A stretch of 64,000 nucleotides of DNA, from positions 54,522-118,521 of the forward strand of contig JBBPIG010000023.1 in NCBI GenBank assembly GCA_038040445.1, given 5' to 3'. Both the position numbers and the translations under genes were made by a program. Shown here in pieces: positions 1 to 7,940 of the stretch; the first letter of the stretch is position 1, and the number at the start of each line of letters is the position of its first letter. Source of the DNA: Acidobacteriota bacterium. GTDB taxonomy: Bacteria > Acidobacteriota > Blastocatellia > UBA7656. The notes under the pieces are model-generated. The model ran no database searches, was not told the origin of the DNA, and saw nothing but the letters and a program-made list of their open reading frames with translations.

Positions 1-2337
1 CGCGACCGCCGCGAAGGCGCCGAGCAGGAACATCGTGAAGCGTCGCGAGCCGAGCGAGTTGGATAACAGTTCATCCATCGTTCGCGCATCGTAAACCGGG
101 ACGTTTGGATCAATCGATCCAAGCGTGCTACGTACCGCGGACACTTGAGCCGCCGGTTCGCCGCTTGTGCGGATCACCAGATTCATCGGGTTCCAGGTTG
201 CCGCGATTCCGGTGGCGACGTAAACCATAGGATTCGGATCCGAATCCAACGCCAAACTCCTGACGTCTCCGGCAACGCCTACTATCGTGCAAGGTTTGTT
301 GGAGAAGCTGAACAACACGACGAGCTTGCCGATCGCGTCTTCGTCAGGCCAATACCGTCGAGCCATTTCTTCGCTGATGATGGTCACCGGCTGAGAGTCC
401 TCGGTGTCCCGCTCATCAAACTCGCGGCCCCGCAGCGGGATTCCCATCGTGGCGAAGTATCCGGGGCTCACAATTCGCCAGTCCGCTGAAGGCTTGCTTC
501 CGTCCGGCGCAGGCGGCTTTCCTTCGATTTGGATTTGGGTCGCTGTGTTCCCGCCGCCCATCGGCATCCCGCTCGTAACCCCGACAGACTGGATTCCGGG
601 CACCGCGCCCGTCTCTTCGACCAATCGCTTGTAGAATCCCCACGCGGGAGCGTTATCTTGATAGCGGGTGCGCGGAAGGTTGATGCGCATCGTCAAGAGA
701 TGGTCCGCCTTGAATCCGGGATTGACGTCCTGCAGCCGCCAGAAGCTGCGAAGCAACAGACCGGCGGAAACCAGCAGCGCGACCGAGAGCCCTACTTCCA
801 CGGTGACCAACAAGTTTCTGATGCGTTGGCGAACCCTGCCGCCGGTCACCGATCTTCCGCCTTCCTTAAGCATCTCGTTCAGATTCGTTCGCGCCGCGTG
901 AATGGCCGGAGCCAGACCGAAGAGCACTCCGGTCACCAACGAAATCAGCAACGAGAATCCGAGCACGCGTCCATCCATTGAAAGCTCGTCGAGTCTCGGC
1001 ACGTCCCCGGAATCCAAGGCCTTGAGCGCTTTTGTCGCCAGCCAGGCAACGCCCAACCCGGCGAGTCCCGAGATCATCGCCAGCGACAACGCCTCGACCA
1101 GCAACTGGGAAGCAATTCGAAGGCGACTCGCACCGAGCGCGATGCGTATCGAGATCTCCTTCTGCCTTGCCGTAGCGCGGGCCAGCATGAGGTTCGCGAC
1201 GTTGCTGCAAGCTATCAGCAGCACGAAGCCGACTGCACCCAGAAACAAAAGCAGCGAACGCCGGATCGGCTCGGGAATCATCCAGTCGTAAAAACTCTGA
1301 CCCGCGACCATCCATCCTTTGTTGCTTTCAGGATACTGATCGGCGAGCCGCGCCGCGATCGTGTTCAGGTCGGAAAGCGCCTGCTCTCTCGATACACCCT
1401 CTTTCAACTTGCCGATCACCAGCAGGCGATGGTCTCCGCGGGGTCGCGCAGGGTCGGGCGCCAGCGGCATCAATATCTCGAAGTTGCTGCCGCTCGACCA
1501 GCCGAATGACTCGGGTAAGACTCCGACGATTGTAAAGATGTTGTCGTTGAGCGTGAGGGTCTTGCCTACGACGTCACGGTCTCCGCCGAAGCGCTTCTGC
1601 CACGACCCGTAGGTAAGCATGACGACTCGTGTGTTGCCGCCCGGCTTGTCTTCTTCGGGAAGAAAGTTGCGGCCCATCAAAGGGGAAGTCCCCAGCACTG
1701 TAAGAAAGTCGACGGTTACCGCTGAGCCCCGCACAACCTCGACCTCTCCAGCGGCTCCCAGATTAACGCTGGCGCCGGTGGTCGCCGCCATTGCCTCGAA
1801 CGTCTGGTTCTGATCTCTCCAGTCAAGGAAGTTGGGATGAGAGACGCTGAAGGTCGGCCAACCGCGTTCGGGATTGCTTTCGTTGAGCCGAACGAGGCGG
1901 TCGGGATCCTTGAAAGGCAGCGACCGCAACATGACCGCGTTCACGACGCTGAAGATTGCAGTGTTCGCGCCTATTCCCACGGCGAGCGTCAACACGACCA
2001 CTGCCGAAAAGCCGGGGTTCTTACGAATCAGTCGTAGCCCATAGCGTAGATCTTGCCAAAGACTTCCGAGCATATTGTTTCTCCTCGTTCCCAACGCGAA
2101 GGGTTCAGTACCGGTTTGCCGCTCGAGGCGATTGAGTTCCCTTACCAGCAACTGAGGGTCGCTTAGTTCGGTCCGAGCCGCGCGATCTGCTTCTTCATGG
2201 GACGCGCCGCCGGCCAACATCTCCTGGTAGCGGTCTTCGAGGTGCTGAGCAAACTCCTCGACGATTTCATTTTCGCGTGCCGGCTCGAGACTCAGGCTGG
2301 CCAGCCGCTTTCTGATGTCCGGCTTCCACTCAGGCAC
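1..2337 (-). CDS. ADOP-family ABC transporter permease (MacB/FtsX-like), C-terminus beyond the window
   Basis: The frame reads open for about 779 codons from a GTG at 2337 to the left edge, so the C-terminus is missing. Residues 1-88 form an acidic helical prefix like permease prefix domain 1. A first membrane helix follows near residue 105 (NPGFSAVVVLTLAVGIGANT), then a MacB-type periplasmic domain, a multi-helix FtsX core near 360-470 (FLGAVGFVLLIACSNVANLM), a second periplasmic domain and the start of the last helices. This layout is that of acidobacterial duplicated orphan permeases. Two starts are possible: GTG 2337, overlapping the padR stop by 8 bp, or ATG 2073 with a strong GAGGAG 7 bases upstream, which would drop the prefix. 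I prefer GTG because the prefix is a family trait. No ATPase gene is adjacent, as usual for these orphan permeases. Substrate unknown. Confidence 0.9.
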   Translation of the reverse strand, partial: MPEWKPDIRKRLASLSLEPARENEIVEEFAQHLEDRYQEMLAGGASHEEADRAARTELSDPQLLVRELNRLERQTGTEPFALGTRRNNMLGSLWQDLRYGLRLIRKNPGFSAVVVLTLAVGIGANTAIFSVVNAVMLRSLPFKDPDRLVRLNESNPERGWPTFSVSHPNFLDWRDQNQTFEAMAATTGASVNLGAAGEVEVVRGSAVTVDFLTVLGTSPLMGRNFLPEEDKPGGNTRVVMLTYGSWQKRFGGDRDVVGKTLTLNDNIFTIVGVLPESFGWSSGSNFEILMPLAPDPARPRGDHRLLVIGKLKEGVSREQALSDLNTIAARLADQYPESNKGWMVAGQSFYDWMIPEPIRRSLLLFLGAVGFVLLIACSNVANLMLARATARQKEISIRIALGASRLRIASQLLVEALSLAMISGLAGLGVAWLATKALKALDSGDVPRLDELSMDGRVLGFSLLISLVTGVLFGLAPAIHAARTNLNEMLKEGGRSVTGGRVRQRIRNLLVTVEVGLSVALLVSAGLLLRSFWRLQDVNPGFKADHLLTMRINLPRTRYQDNAPAWGFYKRLVEETGAVPGIQSVGVTSGMPMGGGNTATQIQIEGKPPAPDGSKPSADWRIVSPGYFATMGIPLRGREFDERDTEDSQPVTIISEEMARRYWPDEDAIGKLVVLFSFSNKPCTIVGVAGDVRSLALDSDPNPMVYVATGIAATWNPMNLVIRTSGEPAAQVSAVRSTLGSIDPNVPVYDARTMDELLSNSLGSRRFTMFLLGAFAAVA

Positions 2338-2683
2338 GTTCCGCCCCCGTAATGCGATTGATTGCAGCCACGAATTCTTCCCAGCCGCTGCGCTGCGCCG
2401 CCAATACCTTCCTGCCTTCGCGAGTCAGTTTGTAGTAACGCCGGCGGCGCTGACCGGCCTTTTCAACCCAGCGGCCTTGAATCCATCCGCGTTTCTCCAG
2501 CCGGTACAGAAGCGGATACAGCGAAGCAACGTTGAATTTGAGCACGCCGTCCGAGCGAGACTCGATGAGCTTGCTGATCTCGTAACCGTGCCGCGGTCTG
2601 ACTTCAACCAGTGAGAGGATCAGCAATTCCGCGCTGCCTTTTTTCAATTCGCGATCGAGCACCCTGGCTTCCATATATGACAT
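2330..2683 (-). CDS. PadR-family transcriptional regulator
   Basis: This 117-residue protein matches the short PadR class: a winged helix with the hallmark HGYEISKLIE segment after the first helices, the FNVASLYPLLYRLEKRGWI recognition region and a basic wing (RRRRYYKLTREGRKVL). PadR proteins are usually dimeric repressors released by small ligands. It lies directly upstream of the ADOP permease on the same strand, and its last 8 bases overlap the permease GTG start, so the two are probably translationally coupled. This PadR-ADOP pairing recurs in acidobacteria. ATG 2683 is used here; a second ATG three codons in (MEARVLDREL) is also possible. Confidence in the family is high; the ligand and exact operator are unknown. 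Confidence 0.93.
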   Translation of the reverse strand: MSYMEARVLDRELKKGSAELLILSLVEVRPRHGYEISKLIESRSDGVLKFNVASLYPLLYRLEKRGWIQGRWVEKAGQRRRRYYKLTREGRKVLAAQRSGWEEFVAAINRITGAERA

Positions 2684-2697
2684 AGCGACATATTACT
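2672..2697 (-). promoter_or_regulatory. Possible PadR operator overlapping the padR start
   Basis: The padR start region carries GACATA twice as a direct repeat separated by 2 bases (about 2680-2693 on the plus strand), framed by ATATG and CATAT. PadR sites are typically AT-rich with ATGT/ACAT half-sites, so this fits autoregulation of the PadR-permease pair. It rests on the motif alone. Confidence 0.35.
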
Positions 2698-2829
2698 CAG
2701 ACGCATAATCCATGTCAAAGAAATTCGTACGAGCAGGTTTATGGACTGCGCCGCCCCGAAGGCTTCTCGCTCGCTTCAGCGACGCCGGCGGCGCTTTGGC
2801 TATGGTCGCAGACAGCAGAATCAGAGACT

Positions 2830-2937
2830 CCAGCATCAGCGACCCACCTCTCACGAGGTGGGTATGCCCAAAACTCTTCACGCCCGCTTTGTTGTAGGCT
2901 CCAGCATCAGCGACCCACCTCTCACGAGGTGGGTATG
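2830..2937. repeat. Two copies of a 37-bp hairpin repeat (CCCACCTC family)
   Basis: Two identical 37-base units (2830-2866 and 2901-2937) each contain a perfect stem CCCACCTC/GAGGTGGG with a 4-base loop. The same family occurs at 53392-53480 with a compensatory change in the stem. The rest of the gap 2684-3153 holds no credible gene, only a promoter candidate for the TPR gene. Confidence 0.85.
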
Positions 2938-2974
2938 CGCGAAAATCTGACGTGACCCCAGTCCAAATGCTTGT

Positions 2975-3002
2975 TTGGCTCTCGGCAATCGCGTGTTATA
3001 TT
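2975..3002 (+). promoter_or_regulatory. Candidate sigma-70 promoter for the giant TPR gene
   Basis: TTGGCT at 2975-2980 and TATATT at 2997-3002 are separated by 16 bases, a reasonable sigma-70-type spacing. The start would lie near 3009, giving a leader of roughly 145 bases before ATG 3154. Predicted from sequence only. Confidence 0.4.
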
Positions 3003-3153
3003 AAGGCGCAGCTTGAGCAAATGACCCGACGGGCAGGGGTGGCCGACATCGTGTCCGCCGCAATCTGTCGGGCGAATCCTCCTCACCGGATCAACCAGTG
3101 ACTCCAGACGCTCCACTCAGAGTCGGCGATTTTGTCTCTCAAGGAGAACTCTT

Positions 3154-6100
3154 ATGAGCGGTTCCCTCAGCACGGCACAGCAATACCTGGACAAAGGTCT
3201 GGTCTTTTACAACAAGGGATGGCTAGACGAGTCGATCAACAGCTTTCGCATGGCCATCGAGATGCGCAACGGCAACTTTCCTCGAGCTTTCTATCAGCTT
3301 GCGCGCGCGCTTTTGGATGCCGGCGACATCGGCGGCGCCATCGACGCGCTCCGTTCATCAATAGAACAGCAACCCGATAACCCCGACGCCTATTACTCGC
3401 TCGGACTCACGCTGGCCCGGCGTGGTGAGTATGCCGAAGCCATCGACGCGTACCGCAAAGCCGTCGAGCAGCGCGGCGGCAATCATCCATGGGCCTGTCA
3501 TAATCTCGGCATAGCTCTCCTTCGGCGCGGCGATTTTAACGAAGCGGTCGGCGCGTTCAATCGCGCGATCGAACAACGCAACGGCGAGTTCCCGAAGGCG
3601 TGGCATAACCTGGGCATCGCGTTTGCGCGCCAGGGCGATCTGGAACAGGCGGCTGGCGCTTTTCGCAAGGCGCTCGACCAGCGCCACGGCAACTACCCCG
3701 ACACCCACTTCGAGCTTGGCCGGGTGTTGGTCGAAAAAGGCGACCTGCCCGGCGCCGTCGAAGCGATCCGCGCGGCGGTCGAGCAGCGGCGCTCGCCTTT
3801 CCCGCAAGCGCACTTCGAGTTGAGCCGCGCGCTGTTTGGATTGGGACAGCTCGAAGAAGCAATCATCGAGTCTCGCGCGGCCATCGAACAGCAGGCCGTC
3901 TACCCCGAAGCGCACTACGCGTTGGGACGAGCGCTTGCGCGGCGGGGAGATTTGAAAGAAGCGATCGAGTCTTATCGAACCGGCATTGCGCAACGCGAAC
4001 ATTTCCCCTGGGCTTATCACAATCTCGGCGTAGCCCTGGCTCGCCTGGGCAATCTCGATGAGGCTGTCGAAGCCTATCGAAAAGCCATCGAGCAGAACCC
4101 GCGGTTCCCGCGCGCCCACTACGATCTGGGCAATGCGCTATACAGCCTCAGTCGCGTTTCGGACGCAACCGAAGAATTCAGCGCGGCAATCGCATTGCGC
4201 GGCGGAAGCTATCCCGACGCCCATTACGAGCTCGGACGAATCTACGCCGGCGAGCAGAAGCTCGATCTGGCGATTGCATCGCTTCGAACCGCGATCTCGC
4301 AGAACGAGAACTTCCCCGAGGCTCATCATGAACTCGGGCTGGCGCTCTATCGCAGCGGCAAGCTTCCGGACTCGGTTGCTGCGTTCCGCGCGGCGATCGG
4401 ACAGCGGGGTGGGGACTTCGCCCGGGCGCATCACAACCTCGGCCTGTCGCTTGCGGATCTTGGAGTGCTCGACGAAGCGACGAAGGAATTCAGGCTGGCC
4501 ATCGATCAGCAGCCCACCTTTCCGCGAGCGTTTCGAAGCCTGGGCCGCACGCTTTATCGATCGGGCGATATGGAAGGCGCGGTAGCCGCGTTGCGCACGG
4601 CGGTCGACCAACGAGACGGTGAGTTTCCCGAAGCCTATCACGATTTGGGATTGGCCTACTTCAGCAAAGGTCAGCTCGACGAATCGATCGGCGCGCAGCG
4701 AAAAGCACTCGAACAATCAAAGGAGTTTTCGGAAGCGTACTTCTGGCTCGGCACCGCGTACAACGCCAAGGGCGAAGTCAAAAAAGCGATCGAGGCTTAC
4801 AACGGCGCGATCGCCAATCGGCGCGGACCGTATCCCGACGCGCACTACAATCTCGGCCTTGCCCACGCGCGAATCAACGAGTTGGCTGAGGCGATTACAT
4901 CCTACCGCGCCGCACTCGCAGAAAACGAAGCGTTCCCAGCGGCGCACTACAGCCTGGGCGCGGCGCTGCTCGACACCGAGCAGCTTGACGAGGCCATAGT
5001 CGAGCTTCGCCGTGCGATTGCGTTGAACGGCGAGATGCCGTGGGCTCATCACCGCCTGGGCCTGGCGCTGTATCAAACCGGCGAGCTCGATGAGTCGATT
5101 CACGAGCTTCGCAGCGCGATCAAGCAGCAGCCGGTGTTTCCCGAGGCTCATCTGAATCTTGCTCGCTCGCTCTACGATCACGGTGACCTTGCCGGTGTGG
5201 TTGATACTTGCGAGAAGGTGATCGCCGGGCACGGCAGGGAGTTCCCCGAAGCGCACCATTTGCTGGGCCGCGCGCTCTATGAGCTTGGCGATCTGGACTC
5301 TGCGGTTGGCGCGCTGGGCTCGGCCCTCGCGGCAAACCCAACGATAGCCGAAGCCCATCGCGATCTGGGCCGGGTGCTCTACGATATGGGTGATCTGGAC
5401 GGCGCGATCAGCTCTTACCGCGCGGCGATCGAGCACCGGCCCGACTATCCGATCGCCCATCACGATCTGGGGCTTGCGCTTTACGAAGGAGGCGACCTTG
5501 AAGACGCGGCTGCAAGTCTTCGCCGCGCAACGGCGGCGCTGGGAGACGGATTCCCCGCGGCCTGGCACAACCTCGGAGTCACGCTTTACGACCTCGGTGA
5601 GATCGATGAAGCAATCGCTTCGTATAAGACCGCGATTGAGCAACGCGGCGGCCGATATGCCGAAGCTCATTACAATCTTGGCAACGCGCTCTACGCGCGA
5701 GGTGAGATCGAAGAGTCCGTCCGCGCTTACGAGACGGCGATCGAACAGCAGCACGGCAACTTCCCCGACGCGCATCGCAATCTCGGAAACGCGCTCGCTC
5801 GGCTGGGCGATTTGGACCGCGCGGCTGATTCCTTGAAGCGAGCGATCACGCAGGGCGATGCCGCGGCGGACGCTCATCACGATCTTGGGCTGGTGCTTTA
5901 CGGCCGGGGCCAACTCGAAGAAGCAATTCATGAGTTTCAAACCGCGCTTGATCTTCGCGCAGGCAACGACGCCGAAGCTCACCGCAATCTCGGCCGCGCG
6001 CTTTATGAAAGCGGCGCGCTCGAAGAGGCGCGTAAGGAGTTCGAGACGGCCATCACTCAACGCGAAGGAACGGCTGCAGCGCGAGAGACCGCGCCTCCCC

Positions 6101-6933
6101 AACAGGCCGATGGGATGACGGCGATCCTTGGAAGCGAGAGCGTCAAATCTGCCGCGGCACACGGGGACACAACCATCATTGCCGCGGCTCCTCGAACGCC
6201 AGCCACTCCTTCGTTCCCGGAGGCTCATTTGGATCTCGGCCGCGTGCTTTATGATCTAGGCGAGAGCACCCAGGCGATCGCTGAACTACAGAAGGCTGTC
6301 GAGGGCCGCAGCGTGTTCCCTCGCGCGCACTACGAGCTTGGGCGCGCGCTGATTCGCGCCGGGCGGCTTGCAGAGGCGGTGACTGCGCTGAAGACCGCCG
6401 TTGAACAGCAAGGCGGCGTCTTTGCGGAGGCCCATTTCCAGAACGGCTTGCTGCTGTCGCGGCAGGGCGATGTCGAATCAGCGCTCGACGCTTATCAGAT
6501 CGCGATCAAGCAATCGGGCGGAGTTTATCCCGAAGCCTATTACCACATGGGCCTGGATCATATGCGAGTACGCAACACCGAAGAGGCTGTCAAAGCCTAT
6601 CGCAAGGCAATCGAACAGCGCGGGGGCTACTACCCGGAGGCGCATCAGGATCTCGGGCGAGTATTGTACTCGATGGGAGATCTCGAGGCGGCCAACGAAG
6701 AGTATTCGATCGCAGTTCGTCAGCGGTCTCCCCGCCAGCCGGAAGCCGCGGGGGATGGCGACGCGCGAGGCGGAGGCAAAGCGCGCAAAATACGGCGCAG
6801 CGAAGCGGCCGAAGAACTCCCTACCGCGCTGAGGCAGGCGCCAGCCGCCGCTGACGCGGGGAAGGGCGCCGAGACGATGGCCGAACACGTGCCGGTTAGA
6901 GAGGCTTCGACTCGCAGCGCTCGCAAAGAATGA
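3154..6933 (+). CDS. Giant TPR solenoid protein (about 33 repeats)
   Basis: This 1259-residue protein is almost entirely tetratricopeptide repeats. I count about 33 units by the helix-A core A[HYW]xxLGxxLxxxG, from residue 15 to about 1175. Many units are 35 residues long with a turn QRxGxFPxA, mixed with canonical 34-residue units. No signal peptide or membrane helix is visible, so it is probably a cytoplasmic scaffold; partners are unknown. A 45-residue Ala/Thr/Pro-rich linker (about residues 970-1015) interrupts the array after unit 28, and the last 80 residues are low-complexity, charged and probably disordered. ATG 3154 has AAGGAG upstream. The gene stands alone between a repeat-bearing gap and a convergent PAP2 gene. 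The 503-aa antisense reading frame is a by-product of its codon bias. Confidence 0.92.
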   Translation: MSGSLSTAQQYLDKGLVFYNKGWLDESINSFRMAIEMRNGNFPRAFYQLARALLDAGDIGGAIDALRSSIEQQPDNPDAYYSLGLTLARRGEYAEAIDAYRKAVEQRGGNHPWACHNLGIALLRRGDFNEAVGAFNRAIEQRNGEFPKAWHNLGIAFARQGDLEQAAGAFRKALDQRHGNYPDTHFELGRVLVEKGDLPGAVEAIRAAVEQRRSPFPQAHFELSRALFGLGQLEEAIIESRAAIEQQAVYPEAHYALGRALARRGDLKEAIESYRTGIAQREHFPWAYHNLGVALARLGNLDEAVEAYRKAIEQNPRFPRAHYDLGNALYSLSRVSDATEEFSAAIALRGGSYPDAHYELGRIYAGEQKLDLAIASLRTAISQNENFPEAHHELGLALYRSGKLPDSVAAFRAAIGQRGGDFARAHHNLGLSLADLGVLDEATKEFRLAIDQQPTFPRAFRSLGRTLYRSGDMEGAVAALRTAVDQRDGEFPEAYHDLGLAYFSKGQLDESIGAQRKALEQSKEFSEAYFWLGTAYNAKGEVKKAIEAYNGAIANRRGPYPDAHYNLGLAHARINELAEAITSYRAALAENEAFPAAHYSLGAALLDTEQLDEAIVELRRAIALNGEMPWAHHRLGLALYQTGELDESIHELRSAIKQQPVFPEAHLNLARSLYDHGDLAGVVDTCEKVIAGHGREFPEAHHLLGRALYELGDLDSAVGALGSALAANPTIAEAHRDLGRVLYDMGDLDGAISSYRAAIEHRPDYPIAHHDLGLALYEGGDLEDAAASLRRATAALGDGFPAAWHNLGVTLYDLGEIDEAIASYKTAIEQRGGRYAEAHYNLGNALYARGEIEESVRAYETAIEQQHGNFPDAHRNLGNALARLGDLDRAADSLKRAITQGDAAADAHHDLGLVLYGRGQLEEAIHEFQTALDLRAGNDAEAHRNLGRALYESGALEEARKEFETAITQREGTAAARETAPPQQADGMTAILGSESVKSAAAHGDTTIIAAAPRTPATPSFPEAHLDLGRVLYDLGESTQAIAELQKAVEGRSVFPRAHYELGRALIRAGRLAEAVTALKTAVEQQGGVFAEAHFQNGLLLSRQGDVESALDAYQIAIKQSGGVYPEAYYHMGLDHMRVRNTEEAVKAYRKAIEQRGGYYPEAHQDLGRVLYSMGDLEAANEEYSIAVRQRSPRQPEAAGDGDARGGGKARKIRRSEAAEELPTALRQAPAAADAGKGAETMAEHVPVREASTRSARKE

Positions 6934-7060
6934 GTTAATTGACGAAGTAGTTGAAGGGTACTCCGTCGGACTAGCGCTGGCCGAAGACTCACTTCCGCTG
7001 CGCGTCCCAACTGAGTTCCAGCAACGACAAAAGACCTGCTGCGCCAGAGGCCGTCAGTTT

Positions 7061-7783
7061 CTAGCTCGGCCACTTTGCCTTGATCCGCCGGTAGACCGCA
7101 ATCATAACCATCAACCAGACGCCGCCGGCCAGGTATGCGCCTGCTACATCGCTCGGCCAGTGCGCGCCCAGATACACGCGCGACACGCCGACAAGCGCGA
7201 TGAGCAGTCCCATCACGACGAGCGATGCCAGACGCCAAAGTCCTCGCTCGAGCAGCACGTACGTGAGGAAAAAAAGGAATCCAAAAAACTCGACGAAGAA
7301 GAAGACGTGTCCCGAAGGAAAGCTCTCGTGGCGATAGACGCGAGCCACGTGTACAAGTATTTCGGTCGGCCGCGGACGCCCGATCAAGAGCTTAAAGAGC
7401 AAGTTCGCCGTCGATCCGGAGGCCGCTCCTGCCATACACATCACGCCCTCCACACGCAGCCCCGCCTTGATCATCGCAAGACCCGTGGCGATGACCAGCG
7501 GCCACGCGATCCAACCGTCACCCAACAGCGATAAGGCGATCATCGCCGTATCGAAACCGGGCAGCGAGATGGATTGAATGCTACGCGCCAGCGCGAGGTC
7601 CCACTCGAAGTACGCATAGCGATGAGCGAGCAGCCCCAGCACAGCATACATGCTGAGGGTCGCCAGGAAGACCATCGCAGCCCACCTGGCTCTCCTCGCA
7701 ATGCGCGGCGGTGAGACAATCATTTCAGCGCCATCGGTATCCTTGCTGTTCGCATCGCTATCAGACGAGCGTTGATTCGTCAT
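7061..7783 (-). CDS. PAP2-family membrane phosphatase
   Basis: The 240-residue protein has about six membrane helices and all three PAP2 signature motifs: KLLIGRPRP, SFPSGH and SRVYLGAHWPSD. These supply the phosphate-binding residues and the catalytic His pair of the family, which removes phosphate from lipid phosphates such as undecaprenyl pyrophosphate or phosphatidic acid on the outer membrane-facing side. The substrate cannot be told from sequence. The N-terminal 30 residues are polar and cytoplasmic. The start codon has no strong ribosome site. It converges with the TPR gene and is divergent from the VWA gene at 7941; the gap between them holds an inverted repeat. Confidence 0.92.
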   Translation of the reverse strand: MTNQRSSDSDANSKDTDGAEMIVSPPRIARRARWAAMVFLATLSMYAVLGLLAHRYAYFEWDLALARSIQSISLPGFDTAMIALSLLGDGWIAWPLVIATGLAMIKAGLRVEGVMCMAGAASGSTANLLFKLLIGRPRPTEILVHVARVYRHESFPSGHVFFFVEFFGFLFFLTYVLLERGLWRLASLVVMGLLIALVGVSRVYLGAHWPSDVAGAYLAGGVWLMVMIAVYRRIKAKWPS

Positions 7784-7829
7784 TATTCAGATCGTAGCCC
7801 CCATTGACCGCTTCATCCAGTTTGAATCC

Positions 7830-7918
7830 GTTCGTAGTCCCGCCTTCAGGCGGAAGTTCGTAGTTGCTTTTCGCGAGATCTATTTCACAAACTTCCGCCT
7901 GAAGGCGGGACTACGAAC
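7830..7918. repeat. Palindromic repeat pair (29-bp inverted arms)
   Basis: Arms at 7830-7858 and 7890-7918 are exact reverse complements, about 31 bases apart. Each arm also contains its own hairpin, CCGCC-TTCA-GGCGG. The element fills the divergent gap between the PAP2 and VWA genes and ends 22 bases before the VWA start. It lacks a T-run, so it is not a standard terminator. Confidence 0.85.
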
Positions 7919-7924
7919 TTGCGT

Positions 7925-7930
7925 TATAAT
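7925..7930 (+). promoter_or_regulatory. Consensus -10 box just upstream of the VWA gene
   Basis: TATAAT at 7925-7930 begins 16 bases before ATG 7941. Transcription from it would start about 4 bases before the ATG, giving a nearly leaderless mRNA, consistent with the absence of a ribosome site. No clear -35 is seen; that position falls in the inverted repeat. Confidence 0.35.
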
Positions 7931-7940
7931 CCTTTCCGCT

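Noticed and set aside
4717..6228. 503-residue minus-strand reading frame in the TPR gene
   Set aside because: Results from the biased codons of repeated TPR units read on the other strand; no start signal.
7830..7918. Bidirectional terminator
   Set aside because: Strong palindrome, but it lies upstream of both divergent genes and has no T-run; better described as a repeat.
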